Part shown: piece by piece, positions 1 to 8,891 of the stretch
Position numbering within the stretch: position 1 is the first letter of the stretch
Layout: every line of letters starts with the position of its first letter
NCBI GenBank assembly: GCA_003241895.1
Contig: QBLY01000002.1
Coordinates: 62,001 to 126,000, forward strand
Source: Lysobacteraceae bacterium
Lineage (GTDB): Bacteria; Pseudomonadota; Gammaproteobacteria; Xanthomonadales; Xanthomonadaceae
Reading direction: 5' to 3'
Length of the DNA: 64,000 nucleotides
Position numbers and translations under genes: made by a program
The notes under the pieces: generated by a model
Told to the model about the DNA's origin: nothing
What the model saw: only the letters and a program-made list of their open reading frames with translations
Database searches by the model: none

Positions 1-288
1 CTGGCGTTCGAGACCGGCAGTGGTGAAACCGCCTTCAAGCTGCCGGCCCGCTCGGCGATCTGCTACTCCACCGGGCAGTTGCACCGCGTCCGGCCGGTTG
101 AACAGGGCGAACGCATGGCGGTCGTGGGCTGGGTGCAGAGCCTGGTGCGTGACCCTGCCATCCGCGAGCTGCTGCATGACATGTCGGTGGCCAGTGACCT
201 GCTGGTCGGGCAAGAGGACGCGAGTCGCGCCCTGGAATTGATCAACAAGTCCTACTTCAACCTGCTGCGGCGTCACGCGGAACCGTAG
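1..288 (+). CDS. piuC: PKHD-type Fe(II)/2-oxoglutarate hydroxylase (PiuC/YbiX family), 3' part
   Basis: The reading frame is open from the first base and ends at TAG 286-288, so only the last 95 residues are in the window. The segment LHRVRPVEQGER matches the C-terminal half of the jelly-roll dioxygenase fold: H28 of the fragment would be the distal Fe(II) ligand and R38 the 2-oxoglutarate-binding arginine. It is followed by the family's WVQSLVRDPAIRELLHDM tail. Members are linked to iron-responsive TonB receptors, and the substrate is generally unknown. The upstream HxD ligand pair lies outside the window. Family assignment is firm; the physiological role is inferred from the family. Confidence 0.85.
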   Translation: MAFETGSGETAFKLPARSAICYSTGQLHRVRPVEQGERMAVVGWVQSLVRDPAIRELLHDMSVASDLLVGQEDASRALELINKSYFNLLRRHAEP

Positions 289-357
289 CGGCTGGCCTGC
301 GCCGGGCGCGCTGCGTGGTGATTCACGTGGCCTTGATCAGGGCGACGGCGGCAACCT

Positions 358-363
358 TATACT
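358..363 (+). promoter_or_regulatory. -10 hexamer TATACT before the DUF885 gene
   Basis: TATACT lies 7 bases before position 370, so transcription probably starts near 370, where an in-frame TTG sits. This argues that translation begins at the downstream GTG at 394, behind a 24-nt leader. No clear -35 is visible. Confidence 0.4.
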
Positions 364-393
364 CAGGCCTTGACTCATCGCCGAGACAAGACC

Positions 394-2232
394 GTGCCTG
401 ATTGCACCCGCCCCCTTCCCCTCTCCCTGTGCATCGCCACTGCGCTGGCCACCCTGCTGATGGCTGGCTGTGTGTCTGCACCCGTGTCGTCCCCGTCATT
501 GTCGGCGGCATCGGTATCGTCCCAGCCGGCGCGCCAGGCGGAATCGGTCACCGACTACTTCGCAAGCTTCACCGACCAATGGATGCGCCGGCAGCCGTCG
601 GCGGCGACGGCGAGCCGCTATTTCGACGGCGCCGAACAGGACGCGATGGATCGCCAGATCACCCCGGAAACCGATGCTTTCGAGCAGGAAACCGTAGCGC
701 TGGCACGGCAAGGGCTGGCGGGCTTGGCGGCGTTTGACCGCGCCAGCATCAGCGACACCGAGCGCGTTTCGGCCGAGCTGATGCGCTGGCAGCTGCAGAT
801 GATCGTCGACGGTGAACGCCATGCGGGCACGCAGTTTCCGCTCAACCAGTTCCGCGGCGCCAACGTCAACCTGCCCAACCTGATGACCGTGATCCATCCC
901 GTCGGCAGCGCGCGCGATGCCGAGAATTACCTCGCCAGGCTGCGCCTGTTCGACCCACGCATGAACGAGGCCACCCGGGCCGCGCGTGAACGCGCCGACC
1001 AGGGCATCCTGCCGCCGCGCTTCATCCTGCAGGCCACCATCGCGCAGATGCAGCAGTTCATCGCCCCTGAGCCGGCGTCCAACCCGCTGGTGACGACGTT
1101 GGGCGAGAAGCTCGCCAGCGTTGCGGCCGTCGATGCAGCGGCCCGCCAGCGGCTGCTGGATGAAGCGGCCCGGATCGTCCAGGCCAGTGTCTACCCTGCC
1201 TGGCGCACGGCCATCGCCGAACTGCAGGCCCAGCTGCCGCGTGCCACCGACGATGCGGGCTTGTGGCGCTTCGCGAACGGTGCGCAGGCCTATGCGCACC
1301 GACTGCGCCAGTTCACATCCACCGCGCTGAGCGCCGAGGACATCCACGCGATCGGCCTGTCCGAAGTGGCGCGCATCGAGACCGAGATGGACAGTATCCT
1401 GCGCTCGATCGGCCGCACCGAAGGCTCGGTGACGTCACGCATCGACCAGCTTCAGGCCGAACTGGCCTATCCCGACACCGACGCCGGCCGAAGCCAGATC
1501 ATGGCCGACATCGAAACCATGATTCGCGACGCCGAAGTGCGCGCCGACGCCCTGTTCGACATTCGACCCAAGAGCGCGGTGATCGCGCGGCCGTACCCGG
1601 AGTACCGCTGGGCCTCGGCGGCCGCCAGCTACACCGCGCCGCCGCTGGACGGTTCACGCCCGGGCGTCTACCAGATGCCGCTGCGCAAGGATCGCCTCAG
1701 CCGTTTCGGCCTGCGCACGCTGGTCTATCACGAGACGGTTCCGGGCCATCACTTCCAGGTTGCCCTTTCGGTTGAAAACAAGGCGGTGCCCGCCTTCCGG
1801 CAGGTGCGCGCGTTTGGCGGCATCTCGGCCTTCAGCGAGGGCTGGGCGCTGTATGCCGAGCGCATCGCGAAGGAAGAAAACTGGTACGAGGGCGACCCCG
1901 AAGGCCTGCTTGGCCAGCTTGACGCCGAGCTGTTCCGCGCACGTCGCCTGGTGGTCGACACCGGGCTGCACGCCAAGCGCTGGACGCGTCAGCAGGCCAT
2001 CGACTATGGCATTCCGCCCTCCGAGGTCGAGCGCTACGTGGTGATCCCCGGCCAGGCCACCAGCTACAAGATCGGCCAGTTGGAGATCATCCGGCTGCGG
2101 GACGAGGCGCGCGCCGCGCTTGGCGAAAAATTCAACCCGCGCCAGTTCCACAACCTGCTGCTGCTGACCGGCACCGTGCCGCTTGAGCTGCTGGACCAGG
2201 AAGTGGCGGCCTGGACGGTTAGCCAGCGCTAG
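394..2232 (+). CDS. DUF885 family lipoprotein, putative zinc peptidase
   Basis: Protein of 612 residues from GTG 394, or 620 from an in-frame TTG at 370. The N-terminus is a lipoprotein signal with lipobox LMAGC, so the mature protein should be lipid-anchored and face the periplasm. The family hallmark HETVPGHHFQ is present near residue 446, a HExxxGHH pattern expected to bind metal. The length is normal for DUF885. The GTG start is preferred because a TATACT -10 element puts the transcript start at about 370. The gene stands alone and converges on proA 102 bp downstream. Peptidase activity is inferred from the motif; the substrate is unknown. Confidence 0.85.
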   Translation: MPDCTRPLPLSLCIATALATLLMAGCVSAPVSSPSLSAASVSSQPARQAESVTDYFASFTDQWMRRQPSAATASRYFDGAEQDAMDRQITPETDAFEQETVALARQGLAGLAAFDRASISDTERVSAELMRWQLQMIVDGERHAGTQFPLNQFRGANVNLPNLMTVIHPVGSARDAENYLARLRLFDPRMNEATRAARERADQGILPPRFILQATIAQMQQFIAPEPASNPLVTTLGEKLASVAAVDAAARQRLLDEAARIVQASVYPAWRTAIAELQAQLPRATDDAGLWRFANGAQAYAHRLRQFTSTALSAEDIHAIGLSEVARIETEMDSILRSIGRTEGSVTSRIDQLQAELAYPDTDAGRSQIMADIETMIRDAEVRADALFDIRPKSAVIARPYPEYRWASAAASYTAPPLDGSRPGVYQMPLRKDRLSRFGLRTLVYHETVPGHHFQVALSVENKAVPAFRQVRAFGGISAFSEGWALYAERIAKEENWYEGDPEGLLGQLDAELFRARRLVVDTGLHAKRWTRQQAIDYGIPPSEVERYVVIPGQATSYKIGQLEIIRLRDEARAALGEKFNPRQFHNLLLLTGTVPLELLDQEVAAWTVSQR

Positions 2233-2334
2233 CGATCAGACCGGTTGCGGGTTGCCAGTCGCGACCGGTGCGTACCCGCTGCTGAAACCAGCTGCACCAG
2301 CAGCGCGGAATGGTCGCAGGCGACGCCAGGAGTT

Positions 2335-3594
2335 TCAGCCGCGGACTTGGCCCTGGCCGTGCACGACATACTTGGAGGTCGTGAGCTGCGCGGCGCCCAC
2401 CGGGCCACGCGCATGCAGGCGCCCCGTGGCGATGCCGATCTCGCCGCCGTAGCCGAACTCGCCGCCGTCGGAGAATCCCGAGGAGGCGTTGTGCATGATT
2501 ACGGCCGCGTCGATCGCGGCGATCATGGCCTCCGCCGTGGCCGCGTTCTCGGTCACCACCACTTCGGTATGGCCGGAGCCGTAGCGGGCGATGTGTTCGA
2601 GCGCGCCTTGCGGTCCGTCGACGATGCACACCGACAGGATGGCGTCCAGGTACTCGGTTTCCCAGTCGGCCTGGGTCGCGGCCGACATGGAAGGAACGAT
2701 GCGGCGCGCCGCGTCGTCGCCGCGCAGTTCGCAGCCGCGTGCCGACAGGGCCCGCGCAATGTCGGGCAGCATGGCTTCGGCGACGGCGGCGTCCACCAGC
2801 AGGGTTTCGGCGGCGTTGCATACGCCGGTGCGGCGCATCTTGGAATCCACCACGATGTCGCGCGCCTTCGCGGGATCGGCATCGCGGTCCACGTAGACAT
2901 GGCAGATGCCGTCCAGGTGGCTCAGCACCGGCACCCGCGCGTGTTCGCGCACGTGCGCGATCAGCGGCTTGCCGCCGCGCGGTATCACCAGGTCCACGCC
3001 GCCGTCGTTGAGCGACAGCATCGCCGTGACCCATTCGCGGCTGGCGTCGGGCGGGGTCTGCACCGCGTCTTCGTTTAGGCCGGCCGCGCGCAGGCCGGCG
3101 CGCACCGCCGCGATGATGGCCGCCACGGTACCCGAGGCTTCGCTGCCGCCGCGCAGGATCACGCCGTTGCCGGCGCGCACGCACAGCGCCGCGGCATCGG
3201 CGGCGACGTTGGGCCGGCTTTCGAAAACCACCCCGATCACGCCCAGCGAGACGCTGAGCTCGGCGATGTCCAGCCCGTTCGGGCGGCGCCAGCGGCGGCG
3301 CTCGATGCCGACCGGGTCGTCCTGCTGCGCTACGGTGGCCACGCCGTCCGCGAGCGCGTCCACCCGCGCCTGGTCCAGGGTCAGTCGATCCAGGAAGGCC
3401 GCGTCGGCGCCCTTGGCGCGGGCCGCTTCGACTTCGGCGGCATTGGCCGCCAGGATTTGCGGCCCGGCGGCGCGGATCGCATCGGCCATGGCGACCAGCG
3501 CCCGGGTGCGGCCCTCGGCGCCGGCCGCCTGCAGCGCGGCGGCGCCGGCGCGGGCCTGCGCGCACAGCGCGCGCATCTGTGTCATGTAATCCAT
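2335..3594 (-). CDS. proA: gamma-glutamyl phosphate reductase (glutamate-5-semialdehyde dehydrogenase)
   Basis: Second step of proline synthesis: NADPH-dependent reduction of glutamyl-5-phosphate to the semialdehyde in the cytoplasm. The 419-residue length is typical. The ALDH-fold signatures are intact: VVFESRPNV near residue 123, GNGVILRGGSEA near 142, and the nucleophile Cys259 in MRRTGVCNAAETLL. An in-frame extension begins 57 bases upstream at position 3651, but ATG 3594 has a GGAG ribosome site 8 bases ahead and matches the family start. It lies 28 bp downstream of proB on the same strand, so the two form a proBA operon. Confidence 0.96.
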   Translation of the reverse strand: MDYMTQMRALCAQARAGAAALQAAGAEGRTRALVAMADAIRAAGPQILAANAAEVEAARAKGADAAFLDRLTLDQARVDALADGVATVAQQDDPVGIERRRWRRPNGLDIAELSVSLGVIGVVFESRPNVAADAAALCVRAGNGVILRGGSEASGTVAAIIAAVRAGLRAAGLNEDAVQTPPDASREWVTAMLSLNDGGVDLVIPRGGKPLIAHVREHARVPVLSHLDGICHVYVDRDADPAKARDIVVDSKMRRTGVCNAAETLLVDAAVAEAMLPDIARALSARGCELRGDDAARRIVPSMSAATQADWETEYLDAILSVCIVDGPQGALEHIARYGSGHTEVVVTENAATAEAMIAAIDAAVIMHNASSGFSDGGEFGYGGEIGIATGRLHARGPVGAAQLTTSKYVVHGQGQVRG

Positions 3595-3622
3595 TGCTGT
3601 CTCCAAGAGGGGGTGCGCCAGC

Positions 3623-4822
3623 TCATGGATCGAGCACCAGGTCATCGGCATGTACGAGGGCGACGCCGCGCCGGTAGCCCAGCACCGCTTCGATGACGTC
3701 CGATTGCTTACCGGCGATCAGGCGGCATTCGTGGCTGTCGTAGCCGGCCAGCGCGGTGGCGAAGGCACGTCCCCCGTGGTCCACCAGCCGGATCGCGCCA
3801 CCGCGTTCGAAGTTGCCTTCCACCGAGCTGATGCCGGCGGCGAGCAGACTGCGGCCGGTCTTCACCGCCCGGGTAGCGCCCTCGTCCAGGTGCAGGCGCC
3901 CGGTGACGGCCAGCGAACCGGCAATCCACACCCGCTTGGCGCTGGCGGGCGACACCGAGGCGCGGAACCAGGTGGCGCGGGCGCCCTCCAACAGCCCCGA
4001 CACCGGCCGCTCGCCATCGCCCCGGGTGATGACGGCCGAACAGCCCGCCGCCATCGCCATCTCGGCCGCGGCGAGCTTGGTCGCCATGCCGCCGGTGCCC
4101 GCGCCGCTTACGCGCGCCGGGCCGGCCAGCCCGATGATTTCCGGCGTGATCGCGTCCACTGTGGGGATATGCACGGCGTCGGGGTGGGTCGAGGGGTCCG
4201 AGTCGTAGAGGCCGTCCACGTCCGACAGGATGATCAGCAGGTCAGCCGACACCAGCTGCGCCACGCGCGCGGCAAGGCGGTCGTTGTCGCCATAGCGCAG
4301 TTCCTCGGTGGCGACGGTGTCGTTCTCGTTCACCACCGGCACCGCGCCCAGCTGCAGCAGTGTTTCCAGCGTAGTCCGCGAGTTCAGCCAGCGGCGCCGG
4401 TTCTCGGTATCCGACGGCGACAGCAGGGCCTGGGCCGCATGGAAGCCGTGCTCGGTGAAGGCCTGGTCCCAGGTCTGGATCATCACTGTCTGGCCGGCGG
4501 CCGCCGCAGCCTGCTTCTCGTCCAGCCGCAGCTTGCGGCCGGCCGGCAGGTTCAATCGCGGCCGACCCAGCGCCACCGCGCCGGAAGACACCAGCACCAC
4601 CTCGACGCCGCGCTGCCGCAAGCCGGCGATATCAAGGGCAAGCGCATGGAAGCAGCCCATGTTTGCCCGCCCGGTCACCCGGTCGATCAGCTGCGCCGAA
4701 CCGATCTTGATGACGATCCGGCGGGCGTTGGCCAAGAGGGCTGCGGGGGAGCTGGCGTGGTTCAGGGATCCTCCGGGGCGAGTCGAGGGCGAGTGGGGTG
4801 GCCGCGAAGCCAGGCAGTGCAA
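3623..4822 (-). CDS. proB: glutamate 5-kinase with C-terminal PUA domain
   Basis: First step of proline synthesis, phosphorylating L-glutamate. The kinase core carries RIVIKIGSAQL near the N-terminus, VLVSSGAVALGR, PVVNENDTVATEE and the LSDVDGLYDSDP segment. The last ~90 residues form the PUA domain (SLLAAGISSVEG, GLAGYDS-like stretch). The start is unresolved because no ATG or GTG is available. The outermost TTG at 4822 is given here (399 aa). A TTG at 4735 would give 370 aa, close to the usual length. A consensus GGAGGA lies just before an in-frame CTG at 4765 (380 aa). It overlaps nothing and leads into proA. Confidence 0.93.
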   Translation of the reverse strand: MHCLASRPPHSPSTRPGGSLNHASSPAALLANARRIVIKIGSAQLIDRVTGRANMGCFHALALDIAGLRQRGVEVVLVSSGAVALGRPRLNLPAGRKLRLDEKQAAAAAGQTVMIQTWDQAFTEHGFHAAQALLSPSDTENRRRWLNSRTTLETLLQLGAVPVVNENDTVATEELRYGDNDRLAARVAQLVSADLLIILSDVDGLYDSDPSTHPDAVHIPTVDAITPEIIGLAGPARVSGAGTGGMATKLAAAEMAMAAGCSAVITRGDGERPVSGLLEGARATWFRASVSPASAKRVWIAGSLAVTGRLHLDEGATRAVKTGRSLLAAGISSVEGNFERGGAIRLVDHGGRAFATALAGYDSHECRLIAGKQSDVIEAVLGYRRGVALVHADDLVLDP

Positions 4823-5084
4823 ACCTGGCTCTTGCTTGGACGATACCGCAGAAATATTCCAACGTCGGCGAAACTTTCCTGACCTGGTGGCCTCCGGGAT
4901 CCAACGGCCGGCGATTCCCTGCCGGCAGGTGATTCAACGCAGCGGCGCAATGGCTCCCGGCGTCGCCCAGTCCCGCCATGGCTCGCCGGATTGTTTGCGA
5001 GACGCGGCCAGCCTATCCTCGCGACAAACCATCGGGTGGCAACGAGCACCATGGCCTCGGCTATGCCTGCTTTCGGGGAGCGAC

Positions 5085-5765
5085 ATGACCAACCGAACCT
5101 ACGGCGCGTATTTCTCCATCACCAGCGCGCTGCTGCTTTTTTTAAGCGTGGCTGCGTTTTCCGACAATCTGTTCACCAATGTCGGCCAGCCCAGCAACAG
5201 CGACCCCAAGTTCATCATCCACGGCCTGTTCGGGTTGGCGTGGTACGTGCTGTTGGTGGTGCAGGCGAACCTCGTCCGGATGCGCAATGTAAAGCTGCAC
5301 AGAAAGCTCGGCATCGCCACGCTAATCGTAGCCATCGGTGTGACGCTCAGCACGCTCTACATTTTCGTCGTCGTGTGGAAAGGCTGGGGCAGTATGGCGG
5401 CTGAAGTTCGCGCGAATCGCCTGTTTCTGCCGGGCTATGCGGCATGTTTGGTGCTCGCTTGGCTGTGGCGCGGACAATCAGACTGGCACAAGCGGCTTAT
5501 TTTCACCGGCACTTTCTTCATGTTGGGACCCGTGCTGTCGCGCGCTTACGACCCGCTGATCGTCTCGTGGATGCAGCCGTTGTTTCCCGCCTTCACCGCG
5601 CGAGTGGACGAAGGTGCATTCCTGGTCTTCTTTTTCGGCGTCTGGATCGGCTTCTTCCTGTCGCTGGCACTTTACGACTGGAAAACGCTGCGGCGCATTC
5701 ATCCGGTTACCGTGGCGGGATTCGCATGGTTTATCCTGACCTGGCTTGCCAGTGCATTGACCTGA
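5085..5765 (+). CDS. Multi-pass membrane protein of unknown function
   Basis: Protein of 226 residues starting at ATG 5085 behind a GGGGAG ribosome site. It has about six predicted membrane segments: roughly residues 9-26, 43-63, 74-95, 112-124, 134-150 and 183-222. A conserved-looking loop has HGLFGLAWY followed by HRKLG, a pairing of membrane histidines seen in DUF2306-like membrane proteins, but I cannot assign the family with certainty. It is monocistronic, between the divergent proB and the convergent serine hydrolase gene. The 262 bp between it and proB shows no gene. Confidence 0.75.
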   Translation: MTNRTYGAYFSITSALLLFLSVAAFSDNLFTNVGQPSNSDPKFIIHGLFGLAWYVLLVVQANLVRMRNVKLHRKLGIATLIVAIGVTLSTLYIFVVVWKGWGSMAAEVRANRLFLPGYAACLVLAWLWRGQSDWHKRLIFTGTFFMLGPVLSRAYDPLIVSWMQPLFPAFTARVDEGAFLVFFFGVWIGFFLSLALYDWKTLRRIHPVTVAGFAWFILTWLASALT

Positions 5766-5797
5766 ATAATCCGGCGGTGGCGCCTGACAATTCGTGC

Positions 5798-5890
5798 AAG
5801 CCGACCGAGTCGTTGTTGCTTCGCTTTCGTGGACACCCTGGCCTAAGCCTTCAGTACTTCAACGACCGCTCCTGGCCGGATGCCCGCCAG
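5798..5890. repeat. Possible degenerate copy of a dispersed repeat
   Basis: Read on the minus strand, this stretch contains GTGTCCACGAAAGCGAAGC, resembling GTGTCCAGCAAACAATGCG in the clearer copy at 21.3 kb. The adjacent GACCGCTCCTGGCCG (5873-5887) recurs as GACCGCTCCTGGTCG near 21.1 kb. The similarity is patchy, so this copy is tentative. Nothing else is visible between 5766 and 6015. Confidence 0.3.
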
Positions 5891-6015
5891 GCCGCCCCCG
5901 ACCCGAAGCAGCCGTTCGAGACTGCTTAGAATTGCTCCGGTGTGGACGGATCGACCGAAGGCACCCCCTGATCATCGCCTGGGCGCAATGGTGCTCGGAA
6001 ACCAGGCGGAACCCC

Positions 6016-7086
6016 TCATGGTGCAGCGAGTGCAGGCACGATGTGTTCGGTCACCAGCTTCATTGTCAGAAGGTGTGGTTGCCGCGCATTGAAGTTCGTC
6101 GTGGTGATGACGATGACCGCATCGTAGTCCGGGAGGATCTGCACAGAGTTACCGCCATTGCCGTTCATGGCCTGCGCCAGCAGCTTGCCGTCGGGGCCCG
6201 GCAGCTGCATCAGCCACCACAGGTAGCCGTATTCGAACCCTTCCTGGCCTTCGATCTCCGCGCTGGGGGCCAGTGACGCCTGTACCCAAGCGGACGGTAC
6301 GACCTGCTTGCCTTTGTACTGGCCGCCGTCGGCATATAGCTGTCCGAGAGCCATCAGGTCGCGGCTCCGCAGGCCCAGGCCACCGCCGCCCTGGGCCAGG
6401 CCCATCGGCGAGAACTGCCATTCCGGAGCCTCGATGCCCAAAGGGGCGAACAGCCGGCGCTGGGCGTAGTCCTGCAATGGCTCCCCAGCCACGTGTTCAA
6501 CCACCGCCCCGAGGGTCGTTGTGCCCGCCGTGCAGTAGCGGAAACTGCGGCCATAGCGCGCGTCAGCCGGCTTGGTAATCCACGCTGGATAGCCTTGGAT
6601 GGGCAGGTCGAGGAAGAACCCCACCCAGTCCTCGACCAAGTACATGCGTTCCTCATTGCCACGCGAGAAGCTGTTTTCGTCATGGCATTCCAAGGGGCCC
6701 GACATGGTCAACAGATCTTCCACGCTCATCGCATCCTTGCGCGGATCGGGATGGGCGGGACTGGCCTTGCGGCCCAGGTTTGCCAAAACCGGCGCCTTGA
6801 TGCTGGGCAGCAGCCCATCCTCGATGGCCAAGCCCACCAGCATCCCGGTAACCGTCTTGGTCACTGACCGGGTGTTGCGCCGGGCTTGCGCGCCCAGGCC
6901 ATCGTAATAGCGCTCATGAACGAGCACGCCATCGCGCGCCACCAAGACACTGGTGATCTCGCCGAAGTCACCGGCTTCGATCGCCGCGTTCATCGCGTCG
7001 AACCGATTTGATTCGGCTGCAGCGGCCGCGGTGGAAAGGGCTGCAAAAAGGGCGGAGGCAAGCAAAGCGGTGCGGGAAGGTGTCAT
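6016..7086 (-). CDS. Secreted serine hydrolase, beta-lactamase/class C esterase family
   Basis: Protein of 356 residues from ATG 7086, with a signal peptide ending in AAAAA near residue 24. The SxxK catalytic tetrad is SVTK around residue 80. The usual YxN motif appears as YCT in FRYCTAGTTTLG, keeping the tyrosine but losing the asparagine. The third motif region is NGNGGNSV instead of KTG. Such changes are common in esterase or peptidase-like members rather than true beta-lactamases, so resistance should not be assumed. An upstream in-frame extension to 7125 lacks a ribosome site. It lies 88 bp downstream of the AraC-type regulator on the same strand and may be its target. Confidence 0.85.
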   Translation of the reverse strand: MTPSRTALLASALFAALSTAAAAAESNRFDAMNAAIEAGDFGEITSVLVARDGVLVHERYYDGLGAQARRNTRSVTKTVTGMLVGLAIEDGLLPSIKAPVLANLGRKASPAHPDPRKDAMSVEDLLTMSGPLECHDENSFSRGNEERMYLVEDWVGFFLDLPIQGYPAWITKPADARYGRSFRYCTAGTTTLGAVVEHVAGEPLQDYAQRRLFAPLGIEAPEWQFSPMGLAQGGGGLGLRSRDLMALGQLYADGGQYKGKQVVPSAWVQASLAPSAEIEGQEGFEYGYLWWLMQLPGPDGKLLAQAMNGNGGNSVQILPDYDAVIVITTTNFNARQPHLLTMKLVTEHIVPALAAP

Positions 7087-7174
7087 GGATCGAGTCTCAT
7101 TGGGGGAAAGGAACAGGTGCACCATAGCGGGGCCAATGGCACGGCTGCTTGTACGCAGCGAACCTGCGGACGGC

Positions 7175-7966
7175 TCAGTCCAGCGAGCGCATCAACGCAC
7201 GCAGGGTGGTGGGCGTCAGCCGGGTGGCTTCGCGCAGGGTCCGGTTGAAGTGGCTCTGGTCGTGGAATCCCGAGCCATGCGCCGCTTCGACCAGGCTTGC
7301 GCCGTCCGCCAACAGCCCAACGGCGCGCTCCAGCCGCGCTTGGCGCAGGTAGGCGCCCGGCGAGCAGCCGAAATGGCGACGGAACGCCCGCGCGAGATAG
7401 ACCGGATGCACGTCGGCATCCAGGGCCAGCTCGCGCAGGGAAGGCGGGGCGTCCTGCCGAAGCCTGTCGCGCACCCGGTCCAACCAAGCCGGTCGGACAC
7501 CTGAACAAGCGGCCGAGTTCGACACCTCCGACATCAGGGCATAGCAGCCAGCTTCGTGCTCAAGCGGCGAGGCGAAATCCCAGCGGGCCAACTCCGCCCG
7601 AAGCCGGTAGGCGCAGGCCATCGCCCCGACGCCAAGCCGATGCGCGTCGCGCGAGGACGCTGATTTGCCCTCCTGCTCGTTCCAGAGCGCCGCCTGAATC
7701 GACACCGACACGAACCGCCCGCCCACACGCTCGAAGCAATCGCGATGCGTCGTCCCTGGCGGATTGAACAGCACCACCGGCCCCACGCTGACCGCCGGCA
7801 TGTCGCGGGCGCTGCTGCAATAAAAACCGCTGGTGACCAGGACGAGCTGGGCTTCGTGGTGGGTGTGCTCGTGGACCTGGTCGGCCGGCACCGTGGCCTC
7901 GAGGGCCGCGACCCGCATCCCGGCAACTTCGCGTTCCAGCAGGTAGTTGCCGTAGTAGCGCTGCAT
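7175..7966 (-). CDS. AraC family transcriptional regulator
   Basis: Protein of 263 residues from ATG 7966; an in-frame GTG at 8044 would add 26 residues. The N-terminal half is cupin-like (HEHTHHEAQLVLVTSG, then GPVVLFNPPGTTHRD), the ligand-sensing part. The C-terminal ~100 residues hold two helix-turn-helix motifs, with SLRELALDADVHPVYLARAF as the first and SLVEAAHGSGFHDQSHFNRT as the second, the AraC signature. It is adjacent to and co-oriented with the serine hydrolase gene, and divergent from the lipoprotein gene at 8165, so it may regulate either. The effector is unknown. Confidence 0.92.
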   Translation of the reverse strand: MQRYYGNYLLEREVAGMRVAALEATVPADQVHEHTHHEAQLVLVTSGFYCSSARDMPAVSVGPVVLFNPPGTTHRDCFERVGGRFVSVSIQAALWNEQEGKSASSRDAHRLGVGAMACAYRLRAELARWDFASPLEHEAGCYALMSEVSNSAACSGVRPAWLDRVRDRLRQDAPPSLRELALDADVHPVYLARAFRRHFGCSPGAYLRQARLERAVGLLADGASLVEAAHGSGFHDQSHFNRTLREATRLTPTTLRALMRSLD

Positions 7967-8164
7967 CGATTCCGCCGCCGAAGAAAGTCGCCACAGAATA
8001 CCCGCCGCGCGAAGCCGGTGAACATGCTGATGGTCTTGGTTCACGTATGTGGCCGCGACGGGCTGGCAGCAGACTGGGCCCCGGTGGCGCTTCTCGACCC
8101 GAAGCGGACCTTCGGTTGGCGTAGTACCATCTCGAAAAATTCGCGAACATGGAGGCGGCCCGAC

Positions 8165-8698
8165 ATGGACAACTGGCTATCCCGCAGCACCCTGCCCCTG
8201 CTGTTCGCGTGCTGCCTGGCCGCATGCGCGACAGTCCAGCCCAAGACGCAGGCCGCGGCGGAAGCCACGGTGCCCGCGCCATCCCGCGACAAGTTCGGCG
8301 ACCCGGCGCAGTACGAAGTCCGCGACCTGCCCGTCACGGTCCAGGACCTGCAAACGTTGGAGCGGGCGTCCGAATTGCTTGGCAGCGAGTCCGCATGGAA
8401 TCGCAACGACGACCGCCGCTGCGCCGACGATGAAGCTATGGAAAAGCGCAGCCTGTATTGCGCGCTGCAGCGGGCTTCCGCGGATGTGTATGGCTCACAT
8501 GACCCCTACAAGGTTGCCGATCATCGCAGGGTCGCGCTGCAGGAGGTCCGGTTCGCCGTAGAGGAAGCCACGCGCGGGCGTGAGCTCAACCACCGTTTGA
8601 TGGATTTCAACAACCTGCCTGAGACCACGCTCGCCGACATCAAGCACGTGCTCGCACAGGCGACCGCGCGCGTCCGGGCGAGGCTTTCGGCGAAGTAA
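8165..8698 (+). CDS. Hypothetical lipoprotein
   Basis: Protein of 177 residues. The N-terminus has a hydrophobic signal segment with lipobox CLAAC at residues 17-21, predicting a lipid-anchored envelope protein. The mature part is hydrophilic, probably helical, and contains two cysteines (RRCADDE and SLYCAL) that could pair. No known domain is recognised. ATG 8165 is preceded by GGAGG at 8154-8158. Transcribed divergently from the AraC-type regulator. Confidence 0.8.
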   Translation: MDNWLSRSTLPLLFACCLAACATVQPKTQAAAEATVPAPSRDKFGDPAQYEVRDLPVTVQDLQTLERASELLGSESAWNRNDDRRCADDEAMEKRSLYCALQRASADVYGSHDPYKVADHRRVALQEVRFAVEEATRGRELNHRLMDFNNLPETTLADIKHVLAQATARVRARLSAK

Positions 8699-8701
8699 GG
8701 A

Positions 8702-8825
8702 TGACGTCCGCTCTTGGCCGATAGGCGACATCGGCGCGGCGCTGGCTATTGATCTTGATGCGGTGTGCCCTCGGCAATCGGGGCGGCGATCGCCGTAACG
8801 GCCCATGTCCTGCGCAAAGCGCAGG
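8702..8825. repeat. Partial copy of the dispersed repeat, upstream of hslV
   Basis: On the minus strand, ATGGGCCGTTACGGCGATCG (rc of about 8784-8803, continuing through CGCCGCCCCG) matches ATGGGCCGTTACGGCAAGCG in the copy near 21.4 kb, with 17 of 20 bases identical and the flank TGCGCAAAG shared. The GACGTCCGCTCTTGGCCGAT stretch at 8703-8722 resembles the second motif of the family. The 193-bp gap before hslV holds no gene, and no heat-shock type promoter was recognised. Confidence 0.45.
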
Positions 8826-8891
8826 CCCCGCCCCGGGGTTGCAAGGGCGAGGACCTGGCCCCAGAAAGGGGTTTCACGCCAAGGAACCGCC

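Noticed and set aside
3623-4822. Frameshift at the 5' end of proB
   Set aside because: No alternative frame upstream encodes more kinase sequence; the core begins normally at ARRIVIKIGS, so only the start codon is in doubt.
8699-8891. Heat-shock (sigma-32) promoter ahead of hslV
   Set aside because: No CTTGAA-type box followed by CCCCAT-type box at the required spacing could be found.
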